Of a DNA stretch of 64,000 bases, positions 22,911 to 34,687 are shown in pieces. Origin of the DNA: Neurospora intermedia. Taxonomy: Eukaryota; Ascomycota; Sordariomycetes; Sordariales; Sordariaceae. A program made the position numbers and the translations under genes. Where the stretch lies: assembly GCA_037102815.1 (NCBI GenBank), contig BTPP01000008.1, positions 1,116,001 to 1,180,000 of the forward strand. The letters run 5' to 3'. Numbering within the stretch: the stretch's first letter is position 1; every line of letters starts with the position of its first letter. The notes under the pieces are model-generated. The model had not been told where the DNA came from. It ran no database searches and saw nothing but the letters and a program-made list of their open reading frames with translations.

Positions 22911-23366
22911 ATGCACTTCTCTTGGTTCCTCACGGTATGTGGGGTGGTGTTTGCTTGTTCATCTGCAACAGACGGAGCCCCTGATGACTGCCGCCAATTC
23001 CGCCATTCGACGTCAAAGGGGGCGCCACATTGTAGCCCATGGAAGCAATGGAATCGTCTTTTTTTCCCGCCGGGAGATCAATCTGTTCCTTTTCTGGAAT
23101 ATGGGGATGGCGATATGCATGGAAGCTCGGCTTACCCGTCCCTTGGATACTGTTATGTTTCGGATGAGACGTTTCATAGCTCCTTTGACAATCACGTTCC
23201 TGAAGGGGGCGACGCTTGGAACTTTGAACACGAAAGCGAGATGTCGACGTCCGTAAGGAAGAATTCAACGGCCGCCGGAGCCTCTTGTAGTCTCGTCGTC
23301 GTCGCCGCCAACATCCTAGGCACACAGTCACACCCGCCGCCAATGACAGACACTTTGGACTTCTAA
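22911..23366 (+). CDS. Candidate small secreted protein (doubtful)
   Basis: A 151-codon ATG-initiated frame whose first 23 residues (MHFSWFLTVCGVVFACSSAT) look like a signal peptide, followed by APDDC and a mature part with four or five Cys. No homologous family is recognised, and a frame of similar length runs on the opposite strand, so a chance open frame cannot be excluded. Confidence 0.25.
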   Translation: MHFSWFLTVCGVVFACSSATDGAPDDCRQFRHSTSKGAPHCSPWKQWNRLFFPPGDQSVPFLEYGDGDMHGSSAYPSLGYCYVSDETFHSSFDNHVPEGGDAWNFEHESEMSTSVRKNSTAAGASCSLVVVAANILGTQSHPPPMTDTLDF

Positions 23367-23767
23367 TGAAGGATAAGTGATCGAATGAGTGATTGTTTCA
23401 AGTGGAGAAGAGGCCTTCTAGAAGGCTTTTGTTTCCTTTCTTCGGAGTTCTTCCCGTAGCTTTGGGATAATACATAGCTGGACGGGGTCTGTGCAACGCT
23501 TCTGGCGAAAGCGACCATGAAATGGATGCCCCTTTTCATGCATATGGCTCCACAAAAAACGCAGTAACTCTTGAAGCCCACCCTGGAGAACCAAAGAAAC
23601 TTCCAATCTTGGACAATCGCCAACACATGCACATATTCTAAACGCCAGATAGAAGCTGCGCCGTTCTTACATTGACCTTTTGGTTTGATGTACTTGACAG
23701 GGACTGGCACAGCTGACCAAATGGCTTGGTGACGGAACAGATCTTTCTTGCGATATCTGAACGCCAT
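23363..23767 (-). CDS. Doubtful 134-codon hypothetical frame
   Basis: ATG-initiated frame rich in Lys, Arg and aromatic residues, with no recognised domain and no splice evidence. It ends a few bases from the candidate secreted-protein frame on the other strand. Probably chance. Confidence 0.15.
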   Translation of the reverse strand: MAFRYRKKDLFRHQAIWSAVPVPVKYIKPKGQCKNGAASIWRLEYVHVLAIVQDWKFLWFSRVGFKSYCVFCGAICMKRGIHFMVAFARSVAQTPSSYVLSQSYGKNSEERKQKPSRRPLLHLKQSLIRSLILH

Positions 23768-24222
23768 CACAGTGCTGAGTGTATTCTAGTACTCATTTTC
23801 TTGTCCCACTCTCCCAATGGTCAAAGCTTTCGTGAACGTGCCGAACGGGCCCCAAATTCAGCTAGGAAGTTGCGAACGATGGGTCCCATCCCGCCCTTGC
23901 GATGACAAACTGAGGAGACCTGTGTCAACAATGGAGTCACCCCGCGCCAATATCTAACGGGCATTCGACCACAACAAGAAGAGTGGATATGTCCAAGGGC
24001 GCATTAGGGAGTAAGGCTACTGGTTCAGACCCGGGAGTCTCCATGCTTCCTTATGGCGACATAATTCCACTTTCTTCATCGGGTTGACTTGGCGATAACA
24101 CCATCTCCCCTTTGTAGGTTCATATAAATAGGTTGATAGGACAGAGTTTCAGAACGGCAATCAAGGTCCTGACTTTCACTTAGCTGTGCATTTCAGTTCA
24201 ACAAGTAGCCAACACCATCAAT

Positions 24223-25575
24223 ATGTCTTCCCCAACCGGAAACCCCGTCCTTGACGGCCCCAAAAAGCTCGCCGCGGCTTTCCCTAACAAGGAGCTGTCG
24301 ATGGCTTCTCTTTCGGTTCACGCCGACGACTACATCAACAACCACCAGGCCGTTGCGCCTCCCATGCACGTGTCCACCACCTTTCGCTATGCCGAGAACC
24401 CAGACGACTTGAAACCATGGGAAAACCTCAACGTATGCCTCTTACTTTATCTCTTCACCTTCTCGTCAAACATTGAAAAAAGATCCTCAATCTCAGAATC
24501 TCACTAACACACAACAAAAACACAGCCCAATGCCCCCTATGACTCCCACATCTACTCCCGCGACTCGGCCCCCAACTCCACGCGTCTCGAGGCCATCCTA
24601 ACCTCCCTCCTGGGTGCCCCCACCCTCACCTACGCCTCTGGCCTCTCTGCCTTCCACGCCATGATCGTCTTCCTGAACCCCAAGCGCGTCGCCATCGGCG
24701 GTGGCTACCACGGCTGCCACGGCATTCTCAAACTCATGAAGAAGCTGAACGGACTGGAAAAGCTCGAACTCGAGTCCGACGCCGACCTCGCCAAGCTGCA
24801 ACCGGGCGACGTTATCCACGTCGAGACGCCCCTCAATCCCACCGGCGAAGCCCGCGACCTAGCTTATTACCGGCGCAAAGCCGATGAGCTGGGTTGCTAC
24901 TTGACCGTGGACGCCACCTTCGCTCCCCCGCCCCTGCAGGACCCGTTCCAGTTGGGCGTGGACATTGTCATGCACAGCGGCACCAAGTACTTTGGCGGAC
25001 ACAGCGACATGCTGTGCGGCGTGCTGGCGTTCCGGCCAGACAAGGCTCAGGAATGGCTACCGGCGCTGTTGGAGGAGAGGCTGTACTTGGGCGCAGTGCT
25101 GGGGAGCTTGGAGGGCTGGCTGGGGGTGCGCAGCCTACGGACATTTGAGCTGCGCATCAAGAGGCAGGCAGAGAGCGCGCAGAAGCTGGTGGATTGGTTG
25201 GTGGAGGAGAAGGCGAAGGAAGGCAGCCTGGTGAGCGAGTTCGTGACGAGGATCCAGCATGCTTCACAGCAGCCCGAGGCTAAGGAGGAGGGCAGCTGGC
25301 TGAGGAAGCAGATGCCTGGTGGCTTCGGACCGGTGTTTTCCATATATCTCAAGTCGGAGCAGCAGGCTAAGAGGTTGCCCAGCAAGTTGCACTTGTTCCA
25401 CCATGCTACTAGCTTGGGTGGCGTTGAGAGCTTGATCGAGTGGCGTGCCATGAGCGACTTGGAGATTGACAAGCGACTGTTGCGTGTAAGCGTTGGCGTC
25501 GAGAGCTGGGATGACCTTAGGGACGATCTTATTCAGGGCCTTGAGGCATTGAAGAAGGACCCAAAGGCGCAGTAA
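24223..25575 (+). CDS. Cys/Met-metabolism PLP-dependent enzyme (cystathionine lyase/synthase-like)
   Basis: Exons 24223-24432 and 24526-25575 flank a 93-nt intron with a CACTAACAC branch site and encode 419 residues. The fold-type I PLP signature is clear: VDATFAPPP with Asp199 to pair with the pyridine nitrogen, and SGTKYFGGHSD with the Schiff-base Lys224. The N-terminal sequence SLSVHADDYINNHQAVAPPMHVSTTF and DSHIYSRDSAPNSTRLE are typical of the family. Members act in transsulfuration and methionine/cysteine metabolism as cystathionine gamma- or beta-lyases or synthases. I cannot assign the exact reaction from the sequence; the protein looks closer to the atypical fungal branch than to the classical cytosolic cystathionine gamma-lyase. 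Converges on the gene ending at 25953. Confidence 0.88.
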
Positions 25576-25952
25576 ATACCAAAACACCACGAGTGATGAT
25601 CTAAAATATATATACGATAAAATGCAAGATGTAATAATTACTCGATTCATTAGAGCTAAGTTGTAGTTTTGTCCATCATGTCTGTATATACTGTGTCATA
25701 AGAGCAATATCCTCATTACCCAAAAACGCCCAAAAGCCAGAATCCCATATCCTGCGTCATCCTCCATCAGGGAGTGACGTCCGTCTAATTGTGCGGTCTA
25801 ACATTGTGCGTGACTTCATTACGTAGTACTCCAGCCGAGAGCCCACAGGTTAACATGTAGGTAAAGCCTGACCATGGCCAAACCCGGCATTATCCGCATC
25901 CCAATTTGGTAAGCCAAAAAGAAGAGAAAGAGACTTTTACTTTGGACATTGA
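25576..25952. other. Convergent 3' intergenic region
   Basis: 377 bp between the stop codons of two converging genes; it must hold both 3' ends. The first part (25600-25660) is AT-rich, consistent with polyadenylation of the plus-strand transcript. Confidence 0.5.
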
Positions 25953-27009
25953 TCATGACTGCACCTCCTGTTCTTGCAGGGCGGTGGCAGTGGATGGTCG
26001 GTCAGCGACAGGCATAAGCTCTGCCCCCTGTCCGCTCTGTCCCCGCTTCCGGCCGGGGAGGAATCGCGACATGGCTTGCCCGTTCTCCTTCTCTTTCAGC
26101 AGGGTGGCGTTTTCAGGGGCATCGGAACCGAACTTGGAGAAGAAGCCGCGCTTCTTGGCCGGCTGGGCCTGTTGCTTGTCGTCGTTGAGGCCGACTTCTT
26201 CGAAGCTCTCTTCCGGAGTAGAGAAGTCCCGCCTGAAACGATGCTCACTGAAAACCGACTGTCGCGGCGTGCGTGGGAACCTAGCAGAATCGAGACTCTG
26301 GCGCGGAGCGAAAGTGAATTCGCCGGCGGTGGGAGATACGGGGCTCTTTGCAGATATGTCCTAAAAGTAGGAAAGTGTATCAAGGTCAGCCATCATTTGT
26401 GTACGGCGATCATGGGACTGAAAGCAGGATGGATGCGTCGGAAACATACAAAAGACCTCCTATAGGAGTCAAAGGACTCTCTCGAGATGGAAAAGTGTTC
26501 AATCTCAGGAACAGCAGTCTTTGTTTCGGTAGAGTTGCGCGACAGGTATTTCCTGGGCCAAATCGCTTCTTTCTCGACGGGGGACGGCTGTGATTACCCC
26601 TGTCAGATGTCTATGCTTGGATTGTTTCTCTAAGCCATGCCACATGGGAATTTCATTTCATACCGGCAAGTATACACCACTGTCATTGACCACTGAGACC
26701 AACAAGACGAGTTAGCATGATGGCGCTTTCTCCTGGAATTGACGATGGTCCAGAGGGGTTAAGGCGGTGTTGGGGTTGGTTGATAGGGGCCTGGTTTGTC
26801 ATACCACTCATCTTGTAATCGCCAGTATCTTGACCCTTCTTGTTGCTGCGGATGTTGAAGGCCGACGAGGCTCTAAAACCGACTGTGTTTACCCTCTCGA
26901 AGCCAGCATGGGCAAGGTCGGTATTACCAGCGTCGGAACCGGGGCGGACGTTCTCGTCCTGGGTCACGGCAACGCCAAGTCGGCGCGCAAAGGGATTCCG
27001 AATGGGCAT
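25953..27009 (-). CDS. Conserved fungal protein of unknown function, four exons
   Basis: Exons 26805-27009, 26664-26692, 26450-26587 and 25953-26360 join in frame to 259 residues. Introns are 112, 76 and 89 nt, all GT-AG. The start MPIRNPFARRLGV and the block GFERVNTVGFRASSAFNIRS look like a fungal family of basic, Ser/Pro-rich proteins I know only as uncharacterised. Exon 3 encodes SPVEKEAIWPRKYLSRNS and ISRESFDSYRRSF. Exon 4 encodes DISAKSPVSPTAGEFTFAPR, FSTPEESFEEVGL and AKKRGFFSKFG. Many SP/TP and RxxS sites suggest phosphorylation. No catalytic domain or membrane segment is visible. Exon 2 is only 29 nt, so automated prediction may misread this gene. Confidence 0.72.
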
Positions 27010-28395
27010 GGTGGAGGAGTTCGTTTATTCGCCGTTGGAGGAGTCAAGTCGGACCGGTATACAACGTTAAGACGTGCCGGGGTCCAGAAATAATCGTAGT
27101 AAAGACAAGTATGGGACTAGTATGAAACTCGAATGATGCCGCTTTGTATTGTAGACACTGGGCGATCCAGTATCTGGTTTGCGATTAAGAGTCCAGGTGT
27201 GGAAAGAAAGGTAGGCAATGGGCGGTGGATTCGTCCGAGTTTTTGTGCCGACTTTCCTCTTCAGAGCTAAAGATGCGACGGAAGGTGCAATGGATGGGAA
27301 TTCTAGATGTATAAATGGAAGGATAAATCAGATGAAATCGGACAAAAGCAAATCAAGGGCAGCGAACATCCCTATTCACTCGAGTCCCGTCCCTTTCCCT
27401 CGGACAGGTGGTTCCCACTCCCAAGCCACTCTCTCCAGGTCCTCAATGGTCCGCAATTGTCCTCAAAGACGGTCTGGCCGAAAGGGACCTTCGCGGCCGT
27501 TGCATAGTGACATTTCCATTGGACGACGGCGCCAAAGAGTGGCACTGCGGGGCACTCTTCTCCCGTTTTAGTTTGCCAGCTGCACAGACTGCAGTAGCTG
27601 ACCTGCAGCCTTCAGGGACACTCTAGCGACACTGTGCCTGTGCCATGGCAGCCATACAGCTTGTCGTCCACATGCGGATACTGCTGACGGGAAGAGCCAA
27701 AAAGGGGAATTGCATTGAGTTGGTCCCCCCGCCCCGCTTTTAACTTGTGCTCTGGGGTGGCGCACAAAAGTGCCCGCTTGTGTATCGTTGATTGGCTGGT
27801 ACCAATTGGGTATGTACCTAGGTACAAGGACCTTGTTTAGTTGTATAAGTATACACTAAAAGTGGTGATGCATCAATCTTTCGAAGAGTTCTAACCTTGA
27901 GAGTCGTTATAACAAACGACATACGGGATTCGACAAGATGGTCTCTTTGATGCTCATCCAGTGCGATCGCATTGTGCGGGGCTCCCAGTGTCATGGCCCA
28001 AGGTCATTGATGTGGAGATACGGTGATGACGTTATTCTTTTTCCCAACTCGAGAACTTTCACCTCGGCAAAATACGCAGTGTAGCAACTAGTGTACTACT
28101 GTGTAGGATTTGATTGCACAAGTTAAAAAGAAGTCGCCATGTTGCAATACTGCCTTTTGACGATTCAGAATCTTCGTCTTGATCGTGTACATCAGGACAA
28201 CTTGCCGATTAAGCGGTTCGGAGTTTAGATCAACTACAGTACCTCCTCGCGAATCCGGCGCAACTCGAGAAGGCTGAGTTGACGTAGTTGAACCAACCCG
28301 AATACGGATTGTCGTAGCGAAGCCACAATTGTCTTATGTCACCTTATATTGCCGGGTATCTTGCATATCTTACATGTACTTTTAGGTGCTCACAT
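27010..28395. other. Intergenic region between the four-exon gene and the prolyl hydroxylase
   Basis: About 1.4 kb with the promoter of the minus-strand four-exon gene and the 3' flank of the hydroxylase gene. It contains the perfect 12-bp palindrome GTACCTAGGTAC at 27814-27825. No gene seen. Confidence 0.5.
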
Positions 28396-30462
28396 CTAAT
28401 CGGAACCGGTGCCATCCGGACCATCCGAGAAGCCGTTGAACTCATCGTCTTCCGAGCCTGCCTCGTCGTCCTCAGCTCCTGCAGCCAACTCCTCCGCATC
28501 GGGGTCTTCATCCTGTTCCTCAATCTCGTAACTACCGCTAACGTCCCATCGGTCACCTTTAGCAGCGCGGCTAACATACTTGACGAAGCGCAGTGTCCCG
28601 CTATCACGGAGCACCAGTGTCATCTTGTTCCAAGCAGCCGCCTGGAAGAAGAGAATGTTGTCGTCGTCCTCGCTGCTCTTGTAAATGGCCGCATCCTCGT
28701 CCTCGTCATCGTCACCGGCCATATACACTTCGTGGCCGCCGACTTCCACTGTTTCCTCCTCAGCCTTTTCATTCTTTTCAACAGCCTTGCCCTTACCCTT
28801 ATCCTTAGAGCTGCCGTTAGAGGTGGCCTTAGCCTTGCCCTTGCTCTTGCTCTTAGCCTCCTCCTCTTCCGACTCTTCCTCCTCCTCTTCGTCCTCATCC
28901 TCCTCCTCGACATCACCCCATCCATCCGTAGGTGTAAGGCCGATGTTGAGCTCCAGACGAGCTTTGCCATCGTGCCCGGTAGCAAGAGTATAATCCTTAC
29001 CATGACGGAAACGCCTAGCAAGGAGATCATGGCCTTCAATAGTGGATCTTGTTGCCATCTGCAACCACAGACGGAACTGCCTGGATGGCAGCAGAACATC
29101 CAGCAACTCCTTGATGGGCGAGTCGGGGGCATTTTCCTCGCCTGGCTGCAGATACAAGAAGCGGTGCTTGTGGGGCGGGCGAGCCACCTTCCAAGCACCA
29201 GACTTCTCGATCTCCTCGCTACCCTCAGGAAGTTTCTTGGCCTCCTGAGCCTCGACATATTCCTTGATCTTGGCAGCAAACTTGGGATGCAGAATGTCGG
29301 ACAAGGTGATGCTGAACTGCTCCTCGAATTGATCGGCAATGTTTTCGATCGTGTCGGGGGTCAAGTAGGTAGGGGCGAGGTACTTTAAGAGAAACTCCAA
29401 GTCGGCTTCGTCGAACGTGTTCTCTTCATCCTCGTTGCTCGACTCCTTCTCCACCTGCACGGGCTTCGCTACTGGGCGGTCGTACTGATCTGGGTTGCCC
29501 TGCAGTTGCATCAAACCACTCTTATGGGCAGCCTTTTCTTCTGCGCCTTCGACGTAGCCATCCTCGCCAATCTGAGGGATATGAAACCATCCGCTGATAG
29601 CCATACGGATGCGGCCACCCTGCTTTTCCAGCTCCTCCTTGGCAGCATGGTATACCTCCTCGACGTCGTGGAAAGATTCTCCGGGTTGGACAGCAAAGAA
29701 GGACAACTGATTCCATGCCGGTGGGATAACCTTGACCGGGTCTGGGAGCGGTGTCTTGGCAATCTCGCCGTCCTTGCCCTCACGGTCCTCGACGGGGAAG
29801 AGACGCAAGGCACCACCCCACTCGGGTTTCCAAGGGGTATCGGGATCCGTCAAGTAGAGGATGTAGCTGACCTTGCGGGAACCAATGACGTCGTCGTGGC
29901 ACAACAGGTAGCAGCCCGGGGTATAGACATTGATGGCCATATCCGTCTTACGTCCACTCAAGGGACCGCAGTCGGTGATGTGGGAAACATAGTTGCGGAA
30001 GGTCTCCGAGTAGAGAGCGTCGCGAAGGGCGAGAAGAGAGGGCAGCTTGGACAGGGCATCGTCGTCGAGACCGTCGAGGTTTGCGAGGTCACCGCTTTGG
30101 TGGATCTTGTAGATGTCGGTCTCCTTGGGAGTGAAAGAGACATTGTCCTTGATTTCGTCGCGGACCTTGCGGAGGAGGGAGTCGTCGACTAGCTCGTTGA
30201 TAACGGCGTGCTTGTAAGGGGTTGAGGAAGCATACTCCTGCGTGTACTCGTTAAGGATGGACTGGTCGAAAAGCCCCTTGCGGAAACGGGCCTTGGTGTC
30301 TTCCGGAGAGAGAGCTGTGTGCGGAGATGCAGGTCAGCCACAACTGGAACCCGGGCGAGCATGGGGGCCAATGGACGCATTACTGTTCTTCGATTTCTTC
30401 AGGTTTTTGGCCGACTTCTTGCTGTCAGACCGTGCCTGATTCTCTGCCTTTCTCTTCACCAT
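28396..30462 (-). CDS. ofd1: Prolyl hydroxylase of the Ofd1/Tpa1 family (uS12 prolyl dihydroxylase)
   Basis: Exon 1 (30384-30462) and exon 2 (28396-30314) join across a 69-nt intron to 665 residues, close to yeast Tpa1 (about 640). The Lys-rich N-terminus is a likely nuclear localisation signal. The Fe(II)/2-oxoglutarate site shows H166-x-D168 in CYLLCHDDVIG, the second His242 in GESFHDVEEVY and the 2-oxoglutarate-binding Arg in RIRMAISGWFH. The C-terminal half is the second, non-catalytic double-stranded beta-helix domain, here carrying long acidic and Lys/Ser-rich insertions. The yeast enzyme hydroxylates a conserved proline of ribosomal protein uS12 and affects termination; S. pombe Ofd1 also links oxygen to Sre1 stability. 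A MITE lies 300 bp upstream of the start. Confidence 0.93.
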
Positions 30463-30761
30463 CTTGGGTAGGTCGATTGGCTGGTCTGCACAAATTTCGA
30501 GCTGTGATTGAAAAGACAATGTGCAAGTGCAAATGCAGAGAGAGAAAAACGCTGGCCAGGAAGGTGCCGTGGGCTGATACATAAGTTATCGCAGCTCTTA
30601 TCGAACCACTAGAGTGGAGCAGGCTTTCCAAAAATTTTGTCTCCGCCGCTGCATATCGGATCCTCTTTCCCCACGAAAAAGTGGGCAGAAAGGCAAGGAT
30701 CGCCAAGTATCGCATGATTTGGCTAATCGATAACGACGCGGTGCGTAGGTACCTAGAGGTA

Positions 30762-31128
30762 CAGTCAAGTCTGCAAATAACGATCATGGCCGTGGCCGAA
30801 ATTTTGACCGTTATAACCAGATTATCGTTACTCCCAGTAGTGCCAAGAGCGCCAAGGCAGACTCGGACAGGTACAAAGGTACTAAAAAGTAGTGACTTAG
30901 GTACTCACATGGGATGAGTTAGTGGCATTTCCTTTGTTTACTACCTATGAAAATAACGATCAAGTGCCAGATTGTGTGTGTTACTAAGCAGGATTTTGAT
31001 CGTAATGCTAATACGGAATATATCGTTATACTGCTGAGATCTCTATACAAATGGAACGGTGGCGGCGAAATTGATCGTTATGCCCAGATTATCGTTATAC
31101 CTCTGATCGCTAATTGCAGACTTGACTG
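30762..31128. mobile_element. 367-bp Tc1/mariner-type MITE with TA duplication
   Basis: Left end 30762-30786 and the reverse complement of right end 31104-31128 agree over 25 bases with two mismatches, starting CAGTCAAGTCTGCAA. Both are flanked by TA (30760-30761, 31129-31130), the Tc1/mariner target. The interior has no transposase frame. The nonamer TAACGATCA occurs at 30778-30786, 30954-30962 and, inverted, 31072-31080. The 14-mer CCAGATTATCGTTA occurs near both ends (30817-30830 and 31084-31097). Such subterminal motifs could be transposase-binding sites. It sits upstream of the minus-strand hydroxylase gene and may influence its promoter. Confidence 0.85.
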
Positions 31129-31793
31129 TATGTACCTTGGCTACAGCACCTAAAGTGGCGCAGTACAATTCCTCACTAGAAATGCTCTTTATATTCCGTT
31201 TCAAAAGCAATTTACATTGGAAATATGATTTATTTTTATTCAATTCTTTTTTCCAAACAAACAGGACCTTTGAAAAACTCCAGGACAGTTCGTCTTGACT
31301 TGAGCAACAGATGGTCTCACACGTCTCTGAACAGTGCAAAATGCTACTGAAGGTGTAGGTGTCATCTACGGAACCGACCGACCTTTAGACTGGCAAGAAG
31401 GGAGTAGCTGTTCTCATCTCTCGGGTCTGATGGCGTCTGTTGTATTCCAGGTTGTTGTGCATCGTTCGAGTGGGCGACATCGTATAAGGCTTCAGAGACA
31501 GGCTCCTCTGATTCTCAGTACATGAAATTCTTTGAATTGGCCAAAGATTCCGATGATGAGCATATGCAACCTAATCAACATTCCTGAGCATCCAGAGTCG
31601 AGCCACATAAGGTAGAGAAGATCGTGGATTGTGGGGAAAGGGCCAGTGACATTAATACACTGAACTGCAAGGTGAAGGAGCAGCGTCTACTCGTCAGATG
31701 CAAGCCATGGAGAAAGAAGGCGCTTTTAGATCTGGCGAGTACGTTCCTCCACTCGCTCCCCTTCCATATTTCCTCAGGTTACTACTATCTCTC
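31129..31793. other. Intergenic region between MITE and epimerase 3' end
   Basis: About 665 bp, AT-rich in its first 150 bp. It is the 3' flank of the minus-strand epimerase gene. No gene seen. Confidence 0.5.
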
Positions 31794-32759
31794 TTATAGC
31801 TTGCCGTTCCTCTTCTCGACGGCCTCACGAAGTAGCGCAATGACCTCAGAAGGATCCTGGGCCCCGAAGACGGCGCTTCCGGCTACGATGACGTTCGCAC
31901 CTGCGTCCGCCGCCTGGTCGATGGTGCTGGGTCCAAGGCCGCCGTCGACTTCAATGTTCAGCTCGGGATACCGCTTCCTGAGCTCTTGAACCTTGGGCAG
32001 TTCGGAAGCCATGAACTTCTGTCCACCGAAGCCAGGCTCCACTGTCATGATGAGGACCATCTGCCAAACAGGGGTGTTTAGTATGTGCCTTTCTCCTTCT
32101 CCTTTGACTCTCCATGGTCTTCACTCTTCACGTCAAGCCTGTCCAACATTGGAAGATAGACCATCATTAGGTAGGGGGTAAGGGCATGAGTAAACTTACA
32201 TCCGGTCTCTCCTTGGGGTCCTCGGACTCCAAGATCTCCCAGAGGACATCAACAGAAGTCGCGGGCTTAAGGGCAATACCCGCAAGCATGCCCTGGTCGT
32301 GGATGTACTTGATCAGCTCCTTGGGGTTGGTCTTCTTGTCCGACTTGGCCTCGGGCGACTCGGCGGCCGTCGAGAAGGCGGCCTCATAGTGGAAGCAGTA
32401 CAGATCGCAACCGGCCTTCTTGAACTCCTTGACCCATTTCTTGGGCTCGGCAATCATCATGTGGCAGTCGAAGGTGCCCTTGCCGTAGGCCTCAGTTGGC
32501 TTCTCAACGTGGCCGCGAATCTTGGCGACAATGGGAGGGCCCCACGTTAGGTTGGGGACGAAGTGGCCATCCCTTGTGTTTGATGTTAGTCGAGGTTCTT
32601 TTCTCGTGGTGAGGAGGCAATGAAATACGATCAGCTTTCTTACATGATATCGACATGGAGCCAGTCGGCGCCCTGGCTGATTGTCTTAGAGCAGTCATGG
32701 CCGAGGTTGGCAAAGTCGGCCGACAGAATGGAGGGGGCAATGATTGCTTTGGGCGCCAT
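31794..32759 (-). CDS. rpe1: Ribulose-phosphate 3-epimerase
   Basis: Exons 32644-32759, 32200-32572 and 31794-32060 give 251 residues; introns are 71 and 139 nt, the first with a CTAAC branch site. The TIM-barrel motifs are all visible: [13 protein letters not shown] at the N-terminus, HVDIMDGHFVPN with the metal-binding His and catalytic Asp, [18 protein letters not shown] and the second catalytic region EVDGGLG, then the phosphate-binding AGSAVFG. The enzyme interconverts ribulose 5-phosphate and xylulose 5-phosphate in the non-oxidative pentose phosphate pathway in the cytosol. Length fits the eukaryotic family. An insertion of about 20 Lys/Glu/Ser-rich residues ([15 protein letters not shown]) is a fungal feature. 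It shares an upstream region with the divergent gene at 33346. Confidence 0.96.
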
Positions 32760-33345
32760 TGTGAATGTGTGAATTTCGTGTTGAGGAGTGCGATGTTGAT
32801 CAAATGATACGATATCGCGGTTTGAGCTGGATGACTCTGCCAATTCGGTCTATTCCTACCTTGACCTAGCGGGACGGGACGGGATATGTAGATGATGGAT
32901 CTGAGGGTCCCGATGACGGATAGGTCCCCCTTTCCACATCCACATGGCGGAAGAGGGGCATGGTGGTTCGCCGACCCGGCCGGTTCTGTCCCGACAACGG
33001 TGGAGCTTAAACGGAGCGAAAAGTGGGGAATCAAGAGCCTGGCAATGACGACAGCGGGGAAGCCAGCGAGGTGACTGGCAGCTGGCTGTCGAATGGGGTT
33101 GACCGACAGGCCCAGCTGCCGTTGACATCAGTGGAATCCCAACTGAAAGGCTCCCAACAAAAATTGCTATGTATCCAGCGCCGGGGTGTGTCTCATATCG
33201 CCTCAGAGCTTCCGGTCATGATTGAGTTATAGTCTCCATCGATGTGATTGCAGTGGCTTTTTTTGTTCATCCACACCAACTTAACATTCCATTTCGCAAT
33301 TAATCTCCCATCGAAATAGTAGACAGAGAACAACAGGCACATCAC
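32760..33345. promoter_or_regulatory. Shared divergent promoter region, epimerase and questin-oxidase-like gene
   Basis: 586 bp separate the two ATGs of divergently transcribed genes. No TATA box is obvious to me. GGGAC-type direct repeats occur near 32870-32885. Co-regulation is only a possibility. Confidence 0.5.
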
Positions 33346-34687
33346 ATGGCGGGTTTTCTTTCATACGTGCCCCTGGTCAACAGGCTGGTTGGTGGTGAGG
33401 CGCCCAGAGCCATCGACGTTGCTCCCATCAAAGTCCAAAACATCGAGACCGACGCAGACAAGCGGCCGCGGACACTCAAGCACCTCTTACGGGCTAACCA
33501 CGTGAACCATTCCATCTTGTACCATGACCTGCAATATGACAACCATATGGCACATATCCTCTGCTCATCATATGAACTGGGCGCTCAGGCACCGCAGCTG
33601 TATGACATCTATGAGGAAGAGTCCAAGACGTTGGAACCATGGAAGGACTCGCCTTCTGAAGTCTCTGAGGCAGACTGGAGGGATAACCTAGGTGACAGAC
33701 GGTATCAGAGAGCCTATGTTGACTTCTTTGAGGACATGATGGTTATGAAGTACAAGTATGACTGGAAGCAGGTTATTGAGGAGTTCATGTTTGGGGGCAA
33801 GCAGCCATTGATCAATGGTCTTATTTCCAGTCGTAAGTACTTGATTTCGAGCTGCAAGATTATGATTCATTCTGCTGACTAAGTGATGTAGTTGGCCATC
33901 CTCTCATCCACTTGGGCTATGCCTATGAGTTCGATAACAGAGAACTTGCCATTGAAGCTCTAAGCTTGGCATCATCCACACACAATTACCTGCACAAGTA
34001 CATCGACGACTCATCGTACACCACCAAGTCGACCATCTCCTCCACATCGCCCTCTGAGCTCCTGACCAAGCTAGCGAACGACAGCCGTTTTGACGGCCTA
34101 TTTGACGAGGCCAAATTCGAGAACGTCGACGCACTCTTTGAGAAGGCCGAGTCACTGGTGTTGGAATACTGGAACGCTTGGGAACTGGCCAACCCCGTCG
34201 AGCAATTCCGCGAGTCCCAGGAAGCGGCCATTGAGCTCCTGGTTGCATCTGTTCCACCCGGGACGCATTCTTACAACTTCTTCCTCGTCCATGTATTGAC
34301 AACGAGTCATGCCGTTCGAGTGTTGCTGCCCTTCGTACCAGTCAAGTTTCACATCAACCTCGTGAGGCAATGGTGGCTTCTTACCCTGGCGGCGTACATT
34401 GCTGTACTCCGCCCCAAGGTTGACCCGGATTACATCCCTCAGGACCTGAAGGGTAAGAGCTGGAATTATGTTGAGGACAAGGCGCTGAACGGTCGGTTTG
34501 CGAAGGATGCTCATTACGTGAAAGGTTGGTTGCCTTCTTGACTCTTCCTGGTTCTGATCGCTTTACTAACAAGAATGCAACAGCCATTCGGTCAATCAGA
34601 GAGGCGGCAAGGACTTGGGGTGATGTCCATGACCGGTTCCTTGCAGCTGCGGTTCGGTTTGCGGATGATTTCGAGGGATGGTGGTAG
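33346..34687 (+). CDS. Questin oxidase-like protein
   Basis: Exons 33346-33832, 33892-34524 and 34584-34687 join in frame to 407 residues; both introns are 59 nt. The sequence has the helical, His-rich layout of the questin-oxidase-like family: NHSILYHDLQYDNHMAHILCS, FGGKQPLINGLISSLGHPLIHLGYAYEF, then HVLTTSHAVRVLLP and a C-terminal RFADDFEGWW. The best known members (for example GedK and MdpL) open anthraquinone rings by Baeyer-Villiger-type oxidation in polyketide pathways. No polyketide synthase or tailoring gene lies nearby, so a role in a secondary-metabolite cluster is not supported here; many fungal members are outside such clusters and of unknown substrate. Confidence 0.82.

Larger units (their letters stand above)
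22358..24222. other. Intergenic region upstream of the PLP enzyme gene
   Basis: About 1.9 kb between divergent genes, with two doubtful small frames listed separately. Otherwise it should contain the promoters of the ankyrin and PLP enzyme genes. Confidence 0.5.

Noticed and set aside
28336-29388. 350-codon plus-strand frame
   Set aside because: It is antisense to the hydroxylase exon and follows from its codon composition (acidic tracts read as Ser/Leu-rich).
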